From contig NZ_VAUV01000007.1 of NCBI RefSeq assembly GCF_005780165.1, forward strand, positions 305,695-369,694: DNA of 64,000 bases, given 5' to 3'. Within the stretch, counting starts at the first letter, position 1; each line of letters starts with the position of its first letter. Shown piece by piece: positions 1-9,046 of this stretch. The notes below the pieces were generated by a model. The model was not told the origin of the DNA. It worked only from the letters and a program-made list of their open reading frames with translations, and ran no database searches. This stretch comes from Phragmitibacter flavus. Its GTDB lineage: Bacteria > Verrucomicrobiota > Verrucomicrobiia > Verrucomicrobiales > Verrucomicrobiaceae. The translations under genes and the position numbers were made by a program.

Positions 1-604
1 GGGTGTGGTAGGACTGGGGGGCGGCTCCGGGGCAGGCGGAGTTGTAGGCGGTGCTGCGGAAGGCGCTGTTGATGGAGATCAACGGAGCGTTGAGTTTTTC
101 ACGGAGGGCGTCAGCGACGCGCAGGGTGGGGGCGATGTTTTTCCAGAGTTCGCGAGGCGGAAGGTGATTGTTGACGTTGCCGAGGGTTTTGAAGTGGGGT
201 CGGAGCAGTTCGATGGGCTTGATATGACAAAGATTGAGGCTGTAGAGGAAGCTCTGATAGGCGAGCCCGTCTTGGTCAAGGGTGATGGGTCGAAAGCGCG
301 AGGGAGTGTTGGTAAAGCGGCGGTCCTCGTTGAGGTCGTTGGTGGCGTGCAGGGGGCGGTTTTTGCGTTGGCGGGGATTGTTGAGGTCCTGCCATTTTTC
401 TTCGAGGAAGGCGGCAAATTCCTGGCGACGGTTGCCTACGAGGTAAGGATGGGCGGCGTAGCCGGAGAGGCCGCTGATGATCATGGTGACGCAGGTGGAG
501 AGGAAACGTCGACGTTCGTAGGGTTGCCAGTTGGTGGGGCCAAAAATTTCACCGGCCTGTTCTTCAGGTTCGGGCGGTGTGGGGACAGAAGAAGGTTGGT
601 CCAT
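1..604 (-). CDS. Peptidase M15-like protein, truncated by window edge
   Basis: The reading frame starts at the ATG complementary to 602-604 and stays open to the left edge, giving 201 residues with no stop. A twin-arginine-like stretch (ERRRFLSTCVTM, near residues 30-41) followed by a hydrophobic segment suggests export or membrane anchoring. Near residue 180 the motif INSAFRSTAYN followed by a Gly/Ala stretch and SYHT matches the start of the peptidase M15A (PF08291-like) zinc carboxypeptidase fold, where the Ser-x-His region supplies a metal ligand. The remaining ligands would lie outside the window. The family trims peptidoglycan peptides or sits in phage and envelope proteins. Family assignment is from motif recall. 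The antisense frame at 5-643 is a shadow. Confidence 0.6.
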   Translation of the reverse strand, partial: MDQPSSVPTPPEPEEQAGEIFGPTNWQPYERRRFLSTCVTMIISGLSGYAAHPYLVGNRRQEFAAFLEEKWQDLNNPRQRKNRPLHATNDLNEDRRFTNTPSRFRPITLDQDGLAYQSFLYSLNLCHIKPIELLRPHFKTLGNVNNHLPPRELWKNIAPTLRVADALREKLNAPLISINSAFRSTAYNSACPGAAPQSYHT

Positions 605-938
605 GAGGCAGTGGGTGCGGGATGCCGGGTGGATGGCGGATGATTGATTATCGCCTTGGGTTTAGTGTCGGGATTTTCGCAGGAATGGAGCAGGACGTCA
701 ATGGTTTCTGCGTTGGATGCCCGGATTTCCAATCGCAAACGAACAGGGGTAGACACTGTTGAGGCGACAAGGTTCGATTTTTGCGTGGTCTTGTTGAAGG
801 GGATTTTGACGGGGTGATTAAAAAATGGGAGGGTAGTGCTGGTGCGTCGCCAAATGGCATGCATCTCAACCGCGACATGGCATCGCCTGGCGCGGAAGCT
901 TGGGGGTTGCGTGCGGGTGGGAGGGCGGTCCGGCTTAC
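605..938. other. Intergenic spacer with no recognised gene
   Basis: This 334-base stretch lies between the M15-like gene and the end of the MFS gene. Short open frames on both strands have low-complexity Pro/Ser/Thr-rich or Gly-rich translations and no family resemblance. I see no clear terminator, tRNA or repeat. It must hold the promoter of the minus-strand M15-like gene, but no convincing -35/-10 pair stands out. Confidence 0.5.
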
Positions 939-2576
939 TTACACCAGTTTACGGCCTTTGGTTTCAGGGGCGAACCAGACGAGGATCATGCCGACGATGT
1001 AAATAAGACACAAGGTGGTGTAGGCGTTGCCAGAGGCGTTGGCGGCGGGTTGGAAGGCGGCGACCAGGTTGGCAATTTGCAGGCCTCCGATGGCGGCGAT
1101 GATGCGGGCGACGTTGAAGCAGAATCCCTGTCCGGTGGCGCGAACGCTAGTGGGGAAAAGTTCAGGCAGATACAAGGGGAAGAAGCCGTAGAAGCTGGCG
1201 GTGATGCCGCCCATCAGGAAGGCAGTGACGAAGAACCAGGTGTTCACCGTGGTGTTGGTTTGGAAGAACACGGTGGAGGCTGCGAGGGCGCTGATGCAGA
1301 GGATCAGGTAGGTAATGCGCCGGTTGAAGAGGTCGGCGAGGAAAGGGGCGATCAAGGCAAACAGGATGGCGCCGCAGGAGGTGGCGATTTGCGTGTATTG
1401 CATGACGTTGGTCCATTCGCCGGGAACGAGTGTGGTGGACCATTTGGCGGACTGTTGGGTGGCACCCCAGGTGCCAAGCATGGCGATGCCAGCGAGGACA
1501 GATCCCATCAGAAGGTTTTTGCGGATGCTGGCGCTGCTGGAGTCGCTCATGCTCCCGGCAATTCCGGCTCGACGCAGGTAGCCGCGCACGGGAAGGAGGT
1601 AGCCCCAGATGACCAGGAAGAAGGCGACGATGGTGATGACAAAGGCGATCGGGGTGGTGATGCCGCGTTCGATGCCCATGGGTGACCAGGAGAAGATGAT
1701 GACCATGGCGGCAATGGCACCAAGGAGAACGCCGTTGAGGTCCTTGGTGTTCCAGTGCGAGGTGTTGCCGGTGGCTTTTTCCTCCTCCCATTTGTCGGAT
1801 TCGGGAACGAAGAGGCGGATGAGGAAAATGACCAGGGCGGGCAGGGCGCCGCTGAGCATGAGGAAACGCCAGGCCTGGTTGTCGAGCAGCCAGTCGGCGA
1901 GGGCTTGCGAGCCGCCGACGGCAAAGATCCAGCCTTCCATGGTATCAATAAAATTGTTCATGCCGAGGCTCAGCAGGGCGACAAGGAGGAAGCCGACGTT
2001 GGCGGCGGCACCGATGACCCCGGCGACGAGGGCGCGGTTGCCTTTCCAGAGTTCATTGACGAGGGCCACACCGAGTGCCCATTCACCGCCCATGCCGAGG
2101 GAGGCGATGAAGCGCAGGATGGCGATGTGCCAGGCTTCGGTGGCAAAACCGCAGAGCCCGGTGAAGATGGCATAGGTGAAAATGCTGAGAGACATGGCTT
2201 TGACGCGGCCGATGCGGTCGCCAAGCCAGCCGAAGAAGACGCCGCCCGTGGCGGCACCGACGAGGAAGGTGGCGATGATGACCGAGAACCAGCGGTCAAG
2301 ATCGAGGGCAAGTTGCTCGGGCGGGACGGACCCGGCAAGGAGGGCTTCGAGGGCGGGTTTTCCGATGACGGGGAAGAGTCCCATTTCAAAACCATCGAAC
2401 ATCCAGCCGAGGAAGGCGGCGATGAGGGCCATGATGCGACCAGTGTCGGTGGGGGGGGCGGCTTTGGGAGAAAGTTGGGATGCCATGGATGTTGGGTTCG
2501 TTGTGCTGGAATTAATTTGGCGATTTTGGATTGAGGCGTGAGACAACACGCTGGCGGCCGGATTCTCTTTCTCCAT
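939..2576 (-). CDS. MFS transporter, sugar/organic acid:H+ symporter type
   Basis: A 545-residue polytopic protein with about 12 hydrophobic segments. The first segment contains the DGFE acidic signature (around residues 61-64) typical of aromatic acid/sialate:H+ symporter groups. The loop between TM2 and TM3 carries the MFS motif A (GWLGDRIGRVKAM, residues 116-128). A second motif-like region near the middle and a long central hydrophilic loop fit the 6+6 architecture. An alternative start, MASQL at 2486, would drop a low-complexity N-terminus and is equally plausible; neither start has a clear ribosome binding site. The substrate cannot be named. The downstream neighbour is a membrane-anchored hydrolase on the same strand but read before it, so co-transcription is possible. 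Confidence 0.85.
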   Translation of the reverse strand: MEKENPAASVLSHASIQNRQINSSTTNPTSMASQLSPKAAPPTDTGRIMALIAAFLGWMFDGFEMGLFPVIGKPALEALLAGSVPPEQLALDLDRWFSVIIATFLVGAATGGVFFGWLGDRIGRVKAMSLSIFTYAIFTGLCGFATEAWHIAILRFIASLGMGGEWALGVALVNELWKGNRALVAGVIGAAANVGFLLVALLSLGMNNFIDTMEGWIFAVGGSQALADWLLDNQAWRFLMLSGALPALVIFLIRLFVPESDKWEEEKATGNTSHWNTKDLNGVLLGAIAAMVIIFSWSPMGIERGITTPIAFVITIVAFFLVIWGYLLPVRGYLRRAGIAGSMSDSSSASIRKNLLMGSVLAGIAMLGTWGATQQSAKWSTTLVPGEWTNVMQYTQIATSCGAILFALIAPFLADLFNRRITYLILCISALAASTVFFQTNTTVNTWFFVTAFLMGGITASFYGFFPLYLPELFPTSVRATGQGFCFNVARIIAAIGGLQIANLVAAFQPAANASGNAYTTLCLIYIVGMILVWFAPETKGRKLV

Positions 2577-2617
2577 TGTGAGAAAAAGAGCGGATTTGGA
2601 GGGAAAAGATCACAATA

Positions 2618-3619
2618 TTATCGCTGCAAATGGGATAGATAGAAATTGGCCATGTCGGCATAGAGCGGCATGGGGGTGACGAGGACGCGGTCGTGGGTGC
2701 CGGTTTCGATGCGTCGCCATTCTTTGTGGGCAGACGGAACGGCGTCGAAGAGTTGCTGGCCGATTTCGATGGGGATGAGGGTGTCGGCGGTGCCGTGTCC
2801 GATCATCGCGGGCAGGGTGAGCTGGCGGGCGGAATTGATGGGGGTGATGTCGCCGAGCTGGTATCCGCCTCGAAACTCGACGACGGGTTTGAGGAGGGTG
2901 AACATGAGGGTGGAGGCGGGTCCGAAGAGGCGGTCCGACTGGCCGCGGCAGATGTCTTCGAACTGGGCAAAGGAAGCGATGACGATGAGGGCATCCCAAG
3001 GAGTTTTGGCGGCGGCTTGAATGGCGACGGCTCCGCCTTGGGAGATGCCCCAGAGGGCGCGTGGCCCGGATGGGTATTGGAAGTGGGCGGCGGCGGTGGT
3101 TTCGATGAGGTCGGGGAGCTTCCATTCGTGCAGTCCGTAGCTGGCGATGGGGTTGAGGTTTTCGCCATGCGCGGGGAGGTCGATGAGCAGGCAGCGAAAT
3201 CCGGCGGCACACAAGCGTTCGGCGACGGGGAGGTTGTCTTCCTTGCGACCTTTGCGGCCGTGGAGAAGGACGAGGGTGGCGGTGATTTCACCGAAGGGTT
3301 TGAGTTGCTGACCGAGGTCGGTGAGTTGCTGACGGAGCAGCTGTCCTCTTGGGCCCGGCTGGGCTTGTGGATCGGGTTCGCAGAGCAGAACGGGAGTGGC
3401 GAAGTCGCCGGGGCTGGAGCCGGCGACTTCGAAGGGTTTGATGACGAGTCCGTGCGTCTGGGGGGAGTTGAGGATGGCGTGATGGTAGTCTTGCAGTGGT
3501 CGGCGCGGTGGATGAACGATTTCACCGGCGGCCCACCAGATGACGGTGGAGGCAAGGAGGAGGATCGCGGACAGGCCCAGGCCAAGATAGAGCGCCATGC
3601 GACGGAGTTTGGGGTTCAT
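2618..3619 (-). CDS. Membrane-anchored alpha/beta hydrolase
   Basis: A 333-residue protein with an N-terminal hydrophobic helix (residues 8-31) that anchors or exports it. The hydrolase core shows a His-Gly oxyanion strand (LVLLHGRKG, about 117-124), the nucleophile elbow GISQGG with Ser193, an Asp in GTADTLIP (Asp277) and a His in GTHDRV (His307), which together give a plausible Ser-Asp-His triad. Family knowledge predicts an esterase or peptidase acting outside or on the outer face of the cytoplasmic membrane; the substrate is unknown. It ends 41 bases upstream of the MFS gene start on the same strand, so the two may be co-transcribed. Length is normal for this group. Confidence 0.8.
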   Translation of the reverse strand: MNPKLRRMALYLGLGLSAILLLASTVIWWAAGEIVHPPRRPLQDYHHAILNSPQTHGLVIKPFEVAGSSPGDFATPVLLCEPDPQAQPGPRGQLLRQQLTDLGQQLKPFGEITATLVLLHGRKGRKEDNLPVAERLCAAGFRCLLIDLPAHGENLNPIASYGLHEWKLPDLIETTAAAHFQYPSGPRALWGISQGGAVAIQAAAKTPWDALIVIASFAQFEDICRGQSDRLFGPASTLMFTLLKPVVEFRGGYQLGDITPINSARQLTLPAMIGHGTADTLIPIEIGQQLFDAVPSAHKEWRRIETGTHDRVLVTPMPLYADMANFYLSHLQR

Positions 3620-3817
3620 GGAAAAGGGTGGCGCTGCTTATGGCTTAAATTTTGATCGGCGCAACTGCAAACGTAGGCATGGGCTGAGGACGAGGCCCGG
3701 CCAAATCAGCAGTTGCATGATGGTCAAGATGGGGTTGTGGTAGGGGCCGTTTTTCAATTGCCATTGAACGCTGCTTCCGACCATTCAATCCCTGCGGATA
3801 CCGACTTGCCTGGTGCC

Positions 3818-4975
3818 TTGTTGTATGCAACGAGCGCGGGTCTCGGAGGGAGTGGTTTGAACACCACTTCACTTGAGGGGGCGCTGGCTTCGTGGCGCGG
3901 AGGGTTTCTTGGAGAGGCGGTTTGTTATTCGGTGCAGCAGATGGAGATTGCGCGGAGCAGGATTCGGTCGCTGCAATATCATCCGGCGCGGTTGTTTTCG
4001 TTTTTGGACAGTCAGGATTATTATGCGGTGAAGAAGAGGTATCTGGACTGGATGGCGTCGCGAAGATTGCAGATGGGCGGTTTTGATTTTTTTCACGGGT
4101 GGAGCGGAGAGTGTTTTGAGACGTTGGTGGAGGCGCGGCTGCTTGGGGTGCCATCGGTGATGGATGTGCCGACGTGGCATCGGAACAAGGGGGCGGTGAA
4201 GTCGACGGAGACGTTGAAGGAGCGTCGGGCCCGCGTGGCGGATCGGGGCTGGCGGGACTGGCGCAAGAAGTTGACCGTGACCCGGCAGCAGAATCTGGCG
4301 GAGTATGATTTGGCGGATGTGCTGTTGATGCCGTCGGTGAAGTCGGCGGAGACATTTTTGACCGCAGGGGTGGATGAGAAGAAGCTGCATTACGTGGGGC
4401 GGGGGGTGGATGTGGAGCGGTATCGACCGGGTGGCCCGCCTGAGAAATTTCGTGTGGGATTTGTGGGAGCCTTGATCAAACGCAAGGGGGTGCATGTGCT
4501 GCTGGAGGCGTGGAAAAAGGCGGGATTGAAGAATGCGGAGCTGGTGTTGGTAGGGAATTTGCATGAGGAGATGAAGCCGTATTTGGAAAAATTTGGGACG
4601 GACGATGTGCGACTGGCGGGGGTGACGAACCGGGTGCAGGACGAATTGCGAGCCTGTGTGGCATTTGCTTTTCCAAGTGAGTGCGAGGGGTTTGCCAAGG
4701 CGACTTTGGAGGCGGCGGCTTGTGGGTTGCCGTTGATTGCGACTCGCGAGTCCGGGGATGCGGTAGTGGATGGTGAGACGGGTTTGGTGATCCAACCCAA
4801 CGATGTGGAAGGTTTGGCTGCGGCGCTGGTGCATGCGGCTTCGCATCGGGACGAGATGGCGGAGATGGGACGGATGGCCCGCAAGATGGTGGAGGAGCGG
4901 TTTACTTGGGATCACTATCGGGCGCGCCTGTTGCAAGGATATGCGAAGGCGAAACGGCAGGTCAGGGTTGTGTGA
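3818..4975 (+). CDS. GT4-family glycosyltransferase
   Basis: The frame is open from 3713, but homology begins at LYATSAGLGGSG, so I place the start at a TTG codon (3818 or 3821), giving about 385 residues. The N-terminus has the Gly-rich loop expected for GT-B nucleotide-sugar enzymes. The C-terminal half has the GT4 pattern: GFVGALIKRKGVHVLLEAW, then FPSECEGFAKATLEAAACG with the E-x7-E nucleotide-sugar signature, and a closing GETGLVIQPNDV segment. It transfers a sugar from a nucleotide donor in LPS or capsule assembly. Its stop overlaps the next gene's ATG (TGATG), showing translational coupling with the GT9 gene. The acceptor is unknown. Confidence 0.85.
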   Translation: MLYATSAGLGGSGLNTTSLEGALASWRGGFLGEAVCYSVQQMEIARSRIRSLQYHPARLFSFLDSQDYYAVKKRYLDWMASRRLQMGGFDFFHGWSGECFETLVEARLLGVPSVMDVPTWHRNKGAVKSTETLKERRARVADRGWRDWRKKLTVTRQQNLAEYDLADVLLMPSVKSAETFLTAGVDEKKLHYVGRGVDVERYRPGGPPEKFRVGFVGALIKRKGVHVLLEAWKKAGLKNAELVLVGNLHEEMKPYLEKFGTDDVRLAGVTNRVQDELRACVAFAFPSECEGFAKATLEAAACGLPLIATRESGDAVVDGETGLVIQPNDVEGLAAALVHAASHRDEMAEMGRMARKMVEERFTWDHYRARLLQGYAKAKRQVRVV

Positions 4976-6000
4976 TGGAAGGAAACGGAGATCTTTTTGT
5001 GGAACGCATTCTTGTCATACAGCTCAAACGCATCGGGGACTTTGTGTTGACGGTGCCTGCGTTGGGAAGATTGCGAAAGATGCGGCCAGAGGCGGAGTTG
5101 GTGTTGCTGGTGCCGTCGGGTTTGGTGGAGCTTGCCGAGGCGTTGCCGATGGTGAATCGGGTGATTGGATTTGAGTCGGGTGGCGTGAACTGGCGCGCGT
5201 GGGCTTCCATGGTGGCGGGGGAGTGGGATGTCTGTCTCGATTTTAGCGGAACGGATCGCGCGGCGTTGTTGACGTGGCTTTCGCGGGCGGATTTGCGGGT
5301 GGGGTATCAAAAATTTGCGGGTTTTGGCATGCGACGGCTGGCCTACCACCGGCTTTGCGGTGCTTCGGTGAGGGATCTTCATACGGTGGATTTCCATCTC
5401 GAACTGATTGGCGAGGCATTGGGTTCGTGGGAGGGAACCGGGCCTCCGGCGATGTTTGTTGTGGGAGCTGGGATTCGGGATGGGGTTCAGAGGAAGCTTA
5501 AAAGCGAGGGCGTGACGGGGAAGTATGTCATTTTGCATCCAGGCACCGCGCGGATGGAGAAGTTTTGGTTGAACGAGCGTTGGGCGGAGGTGGCGCGGGT
5601 GGTGCATGAACGGTTGGGCTTGCAGGTGGTGTTGACAGGGACTGGCACGGGCCTGGAAGAGGCTCCGCTGAAGGCGATCAAGGAGATGGCGGGGGTTCCG
5701 ATGGTGGATCTTTGCGGAAAACTTTCGCTGGCGGAGATGACGGTGGTGATTGAGGGGGCCGAACTGATGGTGGGGGTGGACAGCATGGCGATGCATCTGG
5801 CAGCCTTGGCGGAAAAACCGCAGGTGGCGTTGTTTGGTCCCACGAATCCGTTTCATTGGCGGGCGCGGCATGCGCGCTCGATGGTTTTGCAGGGGTCTTC
5901 GGGGCTTCCGGTGGCGGAGTTCGCCCCGAAGGCAACACCGGCGGACATGAACCAAATCTCGACGGCAGCAGTTGTTGATGCTATGACTTCGCTGCTCTAA
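4975..6000 (+). CDS. GT9-family (heptosyltransferase-like) glycosyltransferase
   Basis: The ATG at 4975 overlaps the preceding TGA. The 341-residue protein begins with the GT9 hallmark ILVIQLKRIGDFVLTVPAL, has an HPG motif (ILHPGTARMEKFW) at the domain junction, and the late motif VDSMAMHLAALAEKP that binds the nucleotide heptose in WaaC/WaaF/WaaQ. The family adds ADP-heptose or related sugars to LPS core on the cytoplasmic side of the inner membrane. With the GT4 gene upstream and an MsbA-like exporter 46 bases downstream, the context suggests lipid A-core assembly and flipping. Sugar specificity cannot be read from the sequence. Confidence 0.85.
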   Translation: MEGNGDLFVERILVIQLKRIGDFVLTVPALGRLRKMRPEAELVLLVPSGLVELAEALPMVNRVIGFESGGVNWRAWASMVAGEWDVCLDFSGTDRAALLTWLSRADLRVGYQKFAGFGMRRLAYHRLCGASVRDLHTVDFHLELIGEALGSWEGTGPPAMFVVGAGIRDGVQRKLKSEGVTGKYVILHPGTARMEKFWLNERWAEVARVVHERLGLQVVLTGTGTGLEEAPLKAIKEMAGVPMVDLCGKLSLAEMTVVIEGAELMVGVDSMAMHLAALAEKPQVALFGPTNPFHWRARHARSMVLQGSSGLPVAEFAPKATPADMNQISTAAVVDAMTSLL

Positions 6001-6046
6001 CTTTCTTCGCACGTGCCGCGACCCCGCGCGGCCATCTTTTGTTTCC

Positions 6047-8116
6047 ATGCCAAAAATCACGCAGCCTCCTCCGGGCAAAAAAATCAGTCGCAAACAAGTC
6101 ACCGATCTCAGCTCGAGCGAGCTCTGGGCGCTTACGAAATGGACCTACGGCAAATTGTTTCGTTACATGAAGCCGTATCGTGGCCGGTTCATGATCGGGG
6201 TGGCGCTGGGCATCTTGAGCGGCCTGTTCAACGCGGTGATGCTGGTGGGATTCAAGATCATCTTTTCCGTGGTGCTGTCGCATGGTCCGGTGGCTCAAAC
6301 GGCGACCGCGCCGAGCGATTTGTCGTCGGACGTGGAACTCACGCACATGGCATTTGAGAAGCCGGTGAAAGCAGAGTTTGGAGAGGTGGAGATTCCGGTG
6401 CTGGGCAAGATCAACCCGGTGGAGTGGGTGCTGGGTTATGCGCCGGAGAAGGCGGGATTTGGGCTGGTGATCGCGGTTTGTTCGTTGATTCCGCTGATGC
6501 TGTTCATGCGCGGGTTTCTGACTTATCTGGCGAACTATTCCATGCTGTGGGTGGGGAACAAGATGTTGTATAATTTGCGCAACGACATCTTCCGAAATTT
6601 GCTGCGGCAATCGTTGGGTTTCTACAATCGGACGAAGATTGGGGATTTGATTCAAACCGTGTTCAACCAGACGCGGGTGGCGCAGACGAATGCGGTGCAA
6701 TTGACGTCGGTGCTGATCCAGAAACCGGTGGCGATCATCACCATCTTTGCCTACCTGATGTTTTGGGACTGGTTTTTCACGGTGAGTTCATTGATCGTGT
6801 TTCCCTTGTGCCTTGGGCCGATTGCCTATGTGAGTCGGCGGGTGCGTCGCGCGGGTTCCAAGGAAGAAGCGGAGGCGGGGGCAATGATGGTGAACATGCA
6901 TGAGAGTTTTGCAGGCATCAGGGTGGTGAAGGCGAATGCGCGTGAGGAGTATGAGACCAAGCGTTTCAACAAATCGAACAAGTCGATGGCGGAGAACATC
7001 ATGCGCTGGCAGAAGGCGCTGGAGATCATTGGACCGGTGGTGGAAACGGTGGCGTCGTTGGGCGTGGCGGCGGGACTGGTTTATGCATGGCATCGCGGCA
7101 TGCGGGCGGAAGATTTCTTCCTGGTGGTGATTGCGCTGACGCAGATTTATCCTCATGCGAAAGAGTTGGGACGGGTGCAGATCCTGATGCAGAAATGCAT
7201 TGTGGCATCGAGTGCGGTGTTTGGTTATCTCGAGCAGGAGCCGGATGTGAAGGATGAGCCGGATGCGAAGAAATTGCCACCTGCCAAGGGGGCAGTGACT
7301 TATGAAGACGTTTCGTTCACTTACACGGATGCCAAGGGGAAACCCGCGAAAAAGGCGGCAGTGAATGGGATTGATCTGACGCTCGAGCCTGGGAAGTTTT
7401 ATGCATTGGTCGGACCCAGCGGGGCAGGGAAGAGCACCTTGTTTGCCTTGTTGTTGCGTTATTACGATCCGACTGCTGGAAGGGTTTTGGTGGATGGTCA
7501 TGATGTGCGGACGGTGACCCAGGAGTCGTTGCGGTCGAACATCGGCGTGGTGAACCAGGACGTGTTTTTGTTTCACGACACGGTGAAAGAGAACATCCGT
7601 TATGGCCGGTTGAACGCGACGGATGCGGAGATTGTGGCGGCGGCGAAGAAGGCTCATGCGCATGACTTCATCATGCAGAACAAGGATGGGTATGAGGCGC
7701 TGGTCGGCGATGGGGGGAACAACCTTTCCGGTGGTCAGAAACAGCGGTTGTCGATTGCCCGGGCGATATTGCGGGACGCTCCGATTTTGCTGTTGGATGA
7801 AGCGACTTCAGCTTTGGATACCGAAGTGGAGCGGATCATCAAGGATGCGATCCACACCCTGCGCGAAGGACGGACGGTGGTGGCGATTGCGCACCGGTTT
7901 TCGACCGTGCTGGAGGCGGACCAAATTGTGGTGATGCATGAGGGCAAGGTGGTCGACATGGGCACGCATGCGGAGTTGCTACCGAGGTGTGAATTGTATC
8001 AGCGTCTCTATCAGTTGCAGTTTGACAGCGGGCACGCCGATCCAGACAAGCCGATGAAGGATATTAAACCGCAGGACCTTGATGAGCCCTATGAATCGGA
8101 GGCGGGTGAAGGGTAA
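6047..8116 (+). CDS. MsbA-like ABC exporter (TMD-NBD half transporter)
   Basis: A 689-residue protein with an N-terminal six-helix exporter domain and a C-terminal ATPase. Walker A is GPSGAGKST (456-464), the signature is LSGGQKQR (560-567), Walker B is ILLLDEATSALD, and the H-loop is AIAHRFST. An unusually long segment between the first two helices (roughly residues 75-140) would extend outside and is not in canonical MsbA of about 580 residues. The C-terminus also has a charged tail. Together with the two glycosyltransferases just upstream it most likely flips lipid A-core or another glycolipid across the inner membrane, working as a homodimer. It could instead export a peptide or drug. Confidence 0.85.
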   Translation: MPKITQPPPGKKISRKQVTDLSSSELWALTKWTYGKLFRYMKPYRGRFMIGVALGILSGLFNAVMLVGFKIIFSVVLSHGPVAQTATAPSDLSSDVELTHMAFEKPVKAEFGEVEIPVLGKINPVEWVLGYAPEKAGFGLVIAVCSLIPLMLFMRGFLTYLANYSMLWVGNKMLYNLRNDIFRNLLRQSLGFYNRTKIGDLIQTVFNQTRVAQTNAVQLTSVLIQKPVAIITIFAYLMFWDWFFTVSSLIVFPLCLGPIAYVSRRVRRAGSKEEAEAGAMMVNMHESFAGIRVVKANAREEYETKRFNKSNKSMAENIMRWQKALEIIGPVVETVASLGVAAGLVYAWHRGMRAEDFFLVVIALTQIYPHAKELGRVQILMQKCIVASSAVFGYLEQEPDVKDEPDAKKLPPAKGAVTYEDVSFTYTDAKGKPAKKAAVNGIDLTLEPGKFYALVGPSGAGKSTLFALLLRYYDPTAGRVLVDGHDVRTVTQESLRSNIGVVNQDVFLFHDTVKENIRYGRLNATDAEIVAAAKKAHAHDFIMQNKDGYEALVGDGGNNLSGGQKQRLSIARAILRDAPILLLDEATSALDTEVERIIKDAIHTLREGRTVVAIAHRFSTVLEADQIVVMHEGKVVDMGTHAELLPRCELYQRLYQLQFDSGHADPDKPMKDIKPQDLDEPYESEAGEG

Positions 8117-8125
8117 ACTTCATTT

Positions 8126-8989
8126 ATGAGCGGACGCAGCTTTCTTCCTAAACTGACGGGAAGCTTTTCGCACCCGGCGGGGGACAATCCGACGGTGGTG
8201 ATGATGGAGGCGGCGTATCGTCATCATGGCTTGGACTTTCGTTACATCAATATGGAGGTGGGGCCGGAGGCGGAGGGATTGGCAGATGCAGTCCGGGGGG
8301 CGAAGGCTCAGGGTTATGTCGGGTTCAACTGCAGCCTGCCGCACAAGGTGGAAGTGATTCAATATCTGGATGGACTGGGTGAATCGGCGAGTTTGATTGG
8401 AGCGGTGAACTGTGTGGTGAAACAGGCGGATGGTCGATGGATTGGAGAGAATACCGATGGGAAGGGATTTTTGAGCAGTTTGAAGGGGGTGATTGATCCG
8501 GCGGGCTTGCATGTGGCGTTGCTGGGAGCAGGGGGCGCAGCGAGGGCCATTGCGGTGGAGTTGGCGCTGGCCGGGGTTAGTGAGTTAACCTTGGTCAATC
8601 GTTCGGAGGCGCGGGGGGCAAAGCTGGCAGAGCATTTGCGGCAGAACACTGCGATGAAAGTAAATTTTTGCGGGTGGTCGGAGTCGTTCGTGGTGCCGGG
8701 TGGGGTTGGGGTGCTGGTGAACGCCACCTCGATTGGCTTGGCACCGGATGGCGAAGCGATGCCGGATGTGGATCTCAACTCGTTTCGTGAAGGGTTGGTG
8801 GTGGCGGATGTGATTCCGAATCCGCCGCATACAAGGTTTTTGCGGGAGGCGAGGTCGCGTGGTTGCGTCACGCTGGACGGATTGGGGATGCTGGTGAACC
8901 AGGGCGCGGCGAACATGGACTATTGGACGGGCGTAAAGCCGGATCTGGCGGTGATGAAGGCGGTGCTGACTGAGATTTTTGGACTTTGA
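8126..8989 (+). CDS. aroE: Shikimate dehydrogenase
   Basis: A 287-residue protein matching AroE (EC 1.1.1.25), which reduces 3-dehydroshikimate with NADPH in aromatic amino acid synthesis. Visible signatures are the substrate-binding GSFSHP near residue 13, the catalytic Lys in NCSLPHK (Asn-Cys instead of the usual Asn-Val/Thr), GENTDGKGF with the catalytic Asp, the Rossmann LLGAGGAARAI, the NRS cofactor loop, and VNATSIGL. The C-terminal GLGMLVNQGA motif is also present. It starts 9 bases after the ABC exporter stop, so it probably shares that transcript although the pathway is unrelated. It could be a YdiB-like quinate/shikimate enzyme; AroE is more likely. Confidence 0.88.
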   Translation: MSGRSFLPKLTGSFSHPAGDNPTVVMMEAAYRHHGLDFRYINMEVGPEAEGLADAVRGAKAQGYVGFNCSLPHKVEVIQYLDGLGESASLIGAVNCVVKQADGRWIGENTDGKGFLSSLKGVIDPAGLHVALLGAGGAARAIAVELALAGVSELTLVNRSEARGAKLAEHLRQNTAMKVNFCGWSESFVVPGGVGVLVNATSIGLAPDGEAMPDVDLNSFREGLVVADVIPNPPHTRFLREARSRGCVTLDGLGMLVNQGAANMDYWTGVKPDLAVMKAVLTEIFGL

Positions 8990-9046
8990 GTCAATTGTTT
9001 TCATGTCACTGCGGCAGACGGTGTAACATGAAGAGGCATCATCCAT

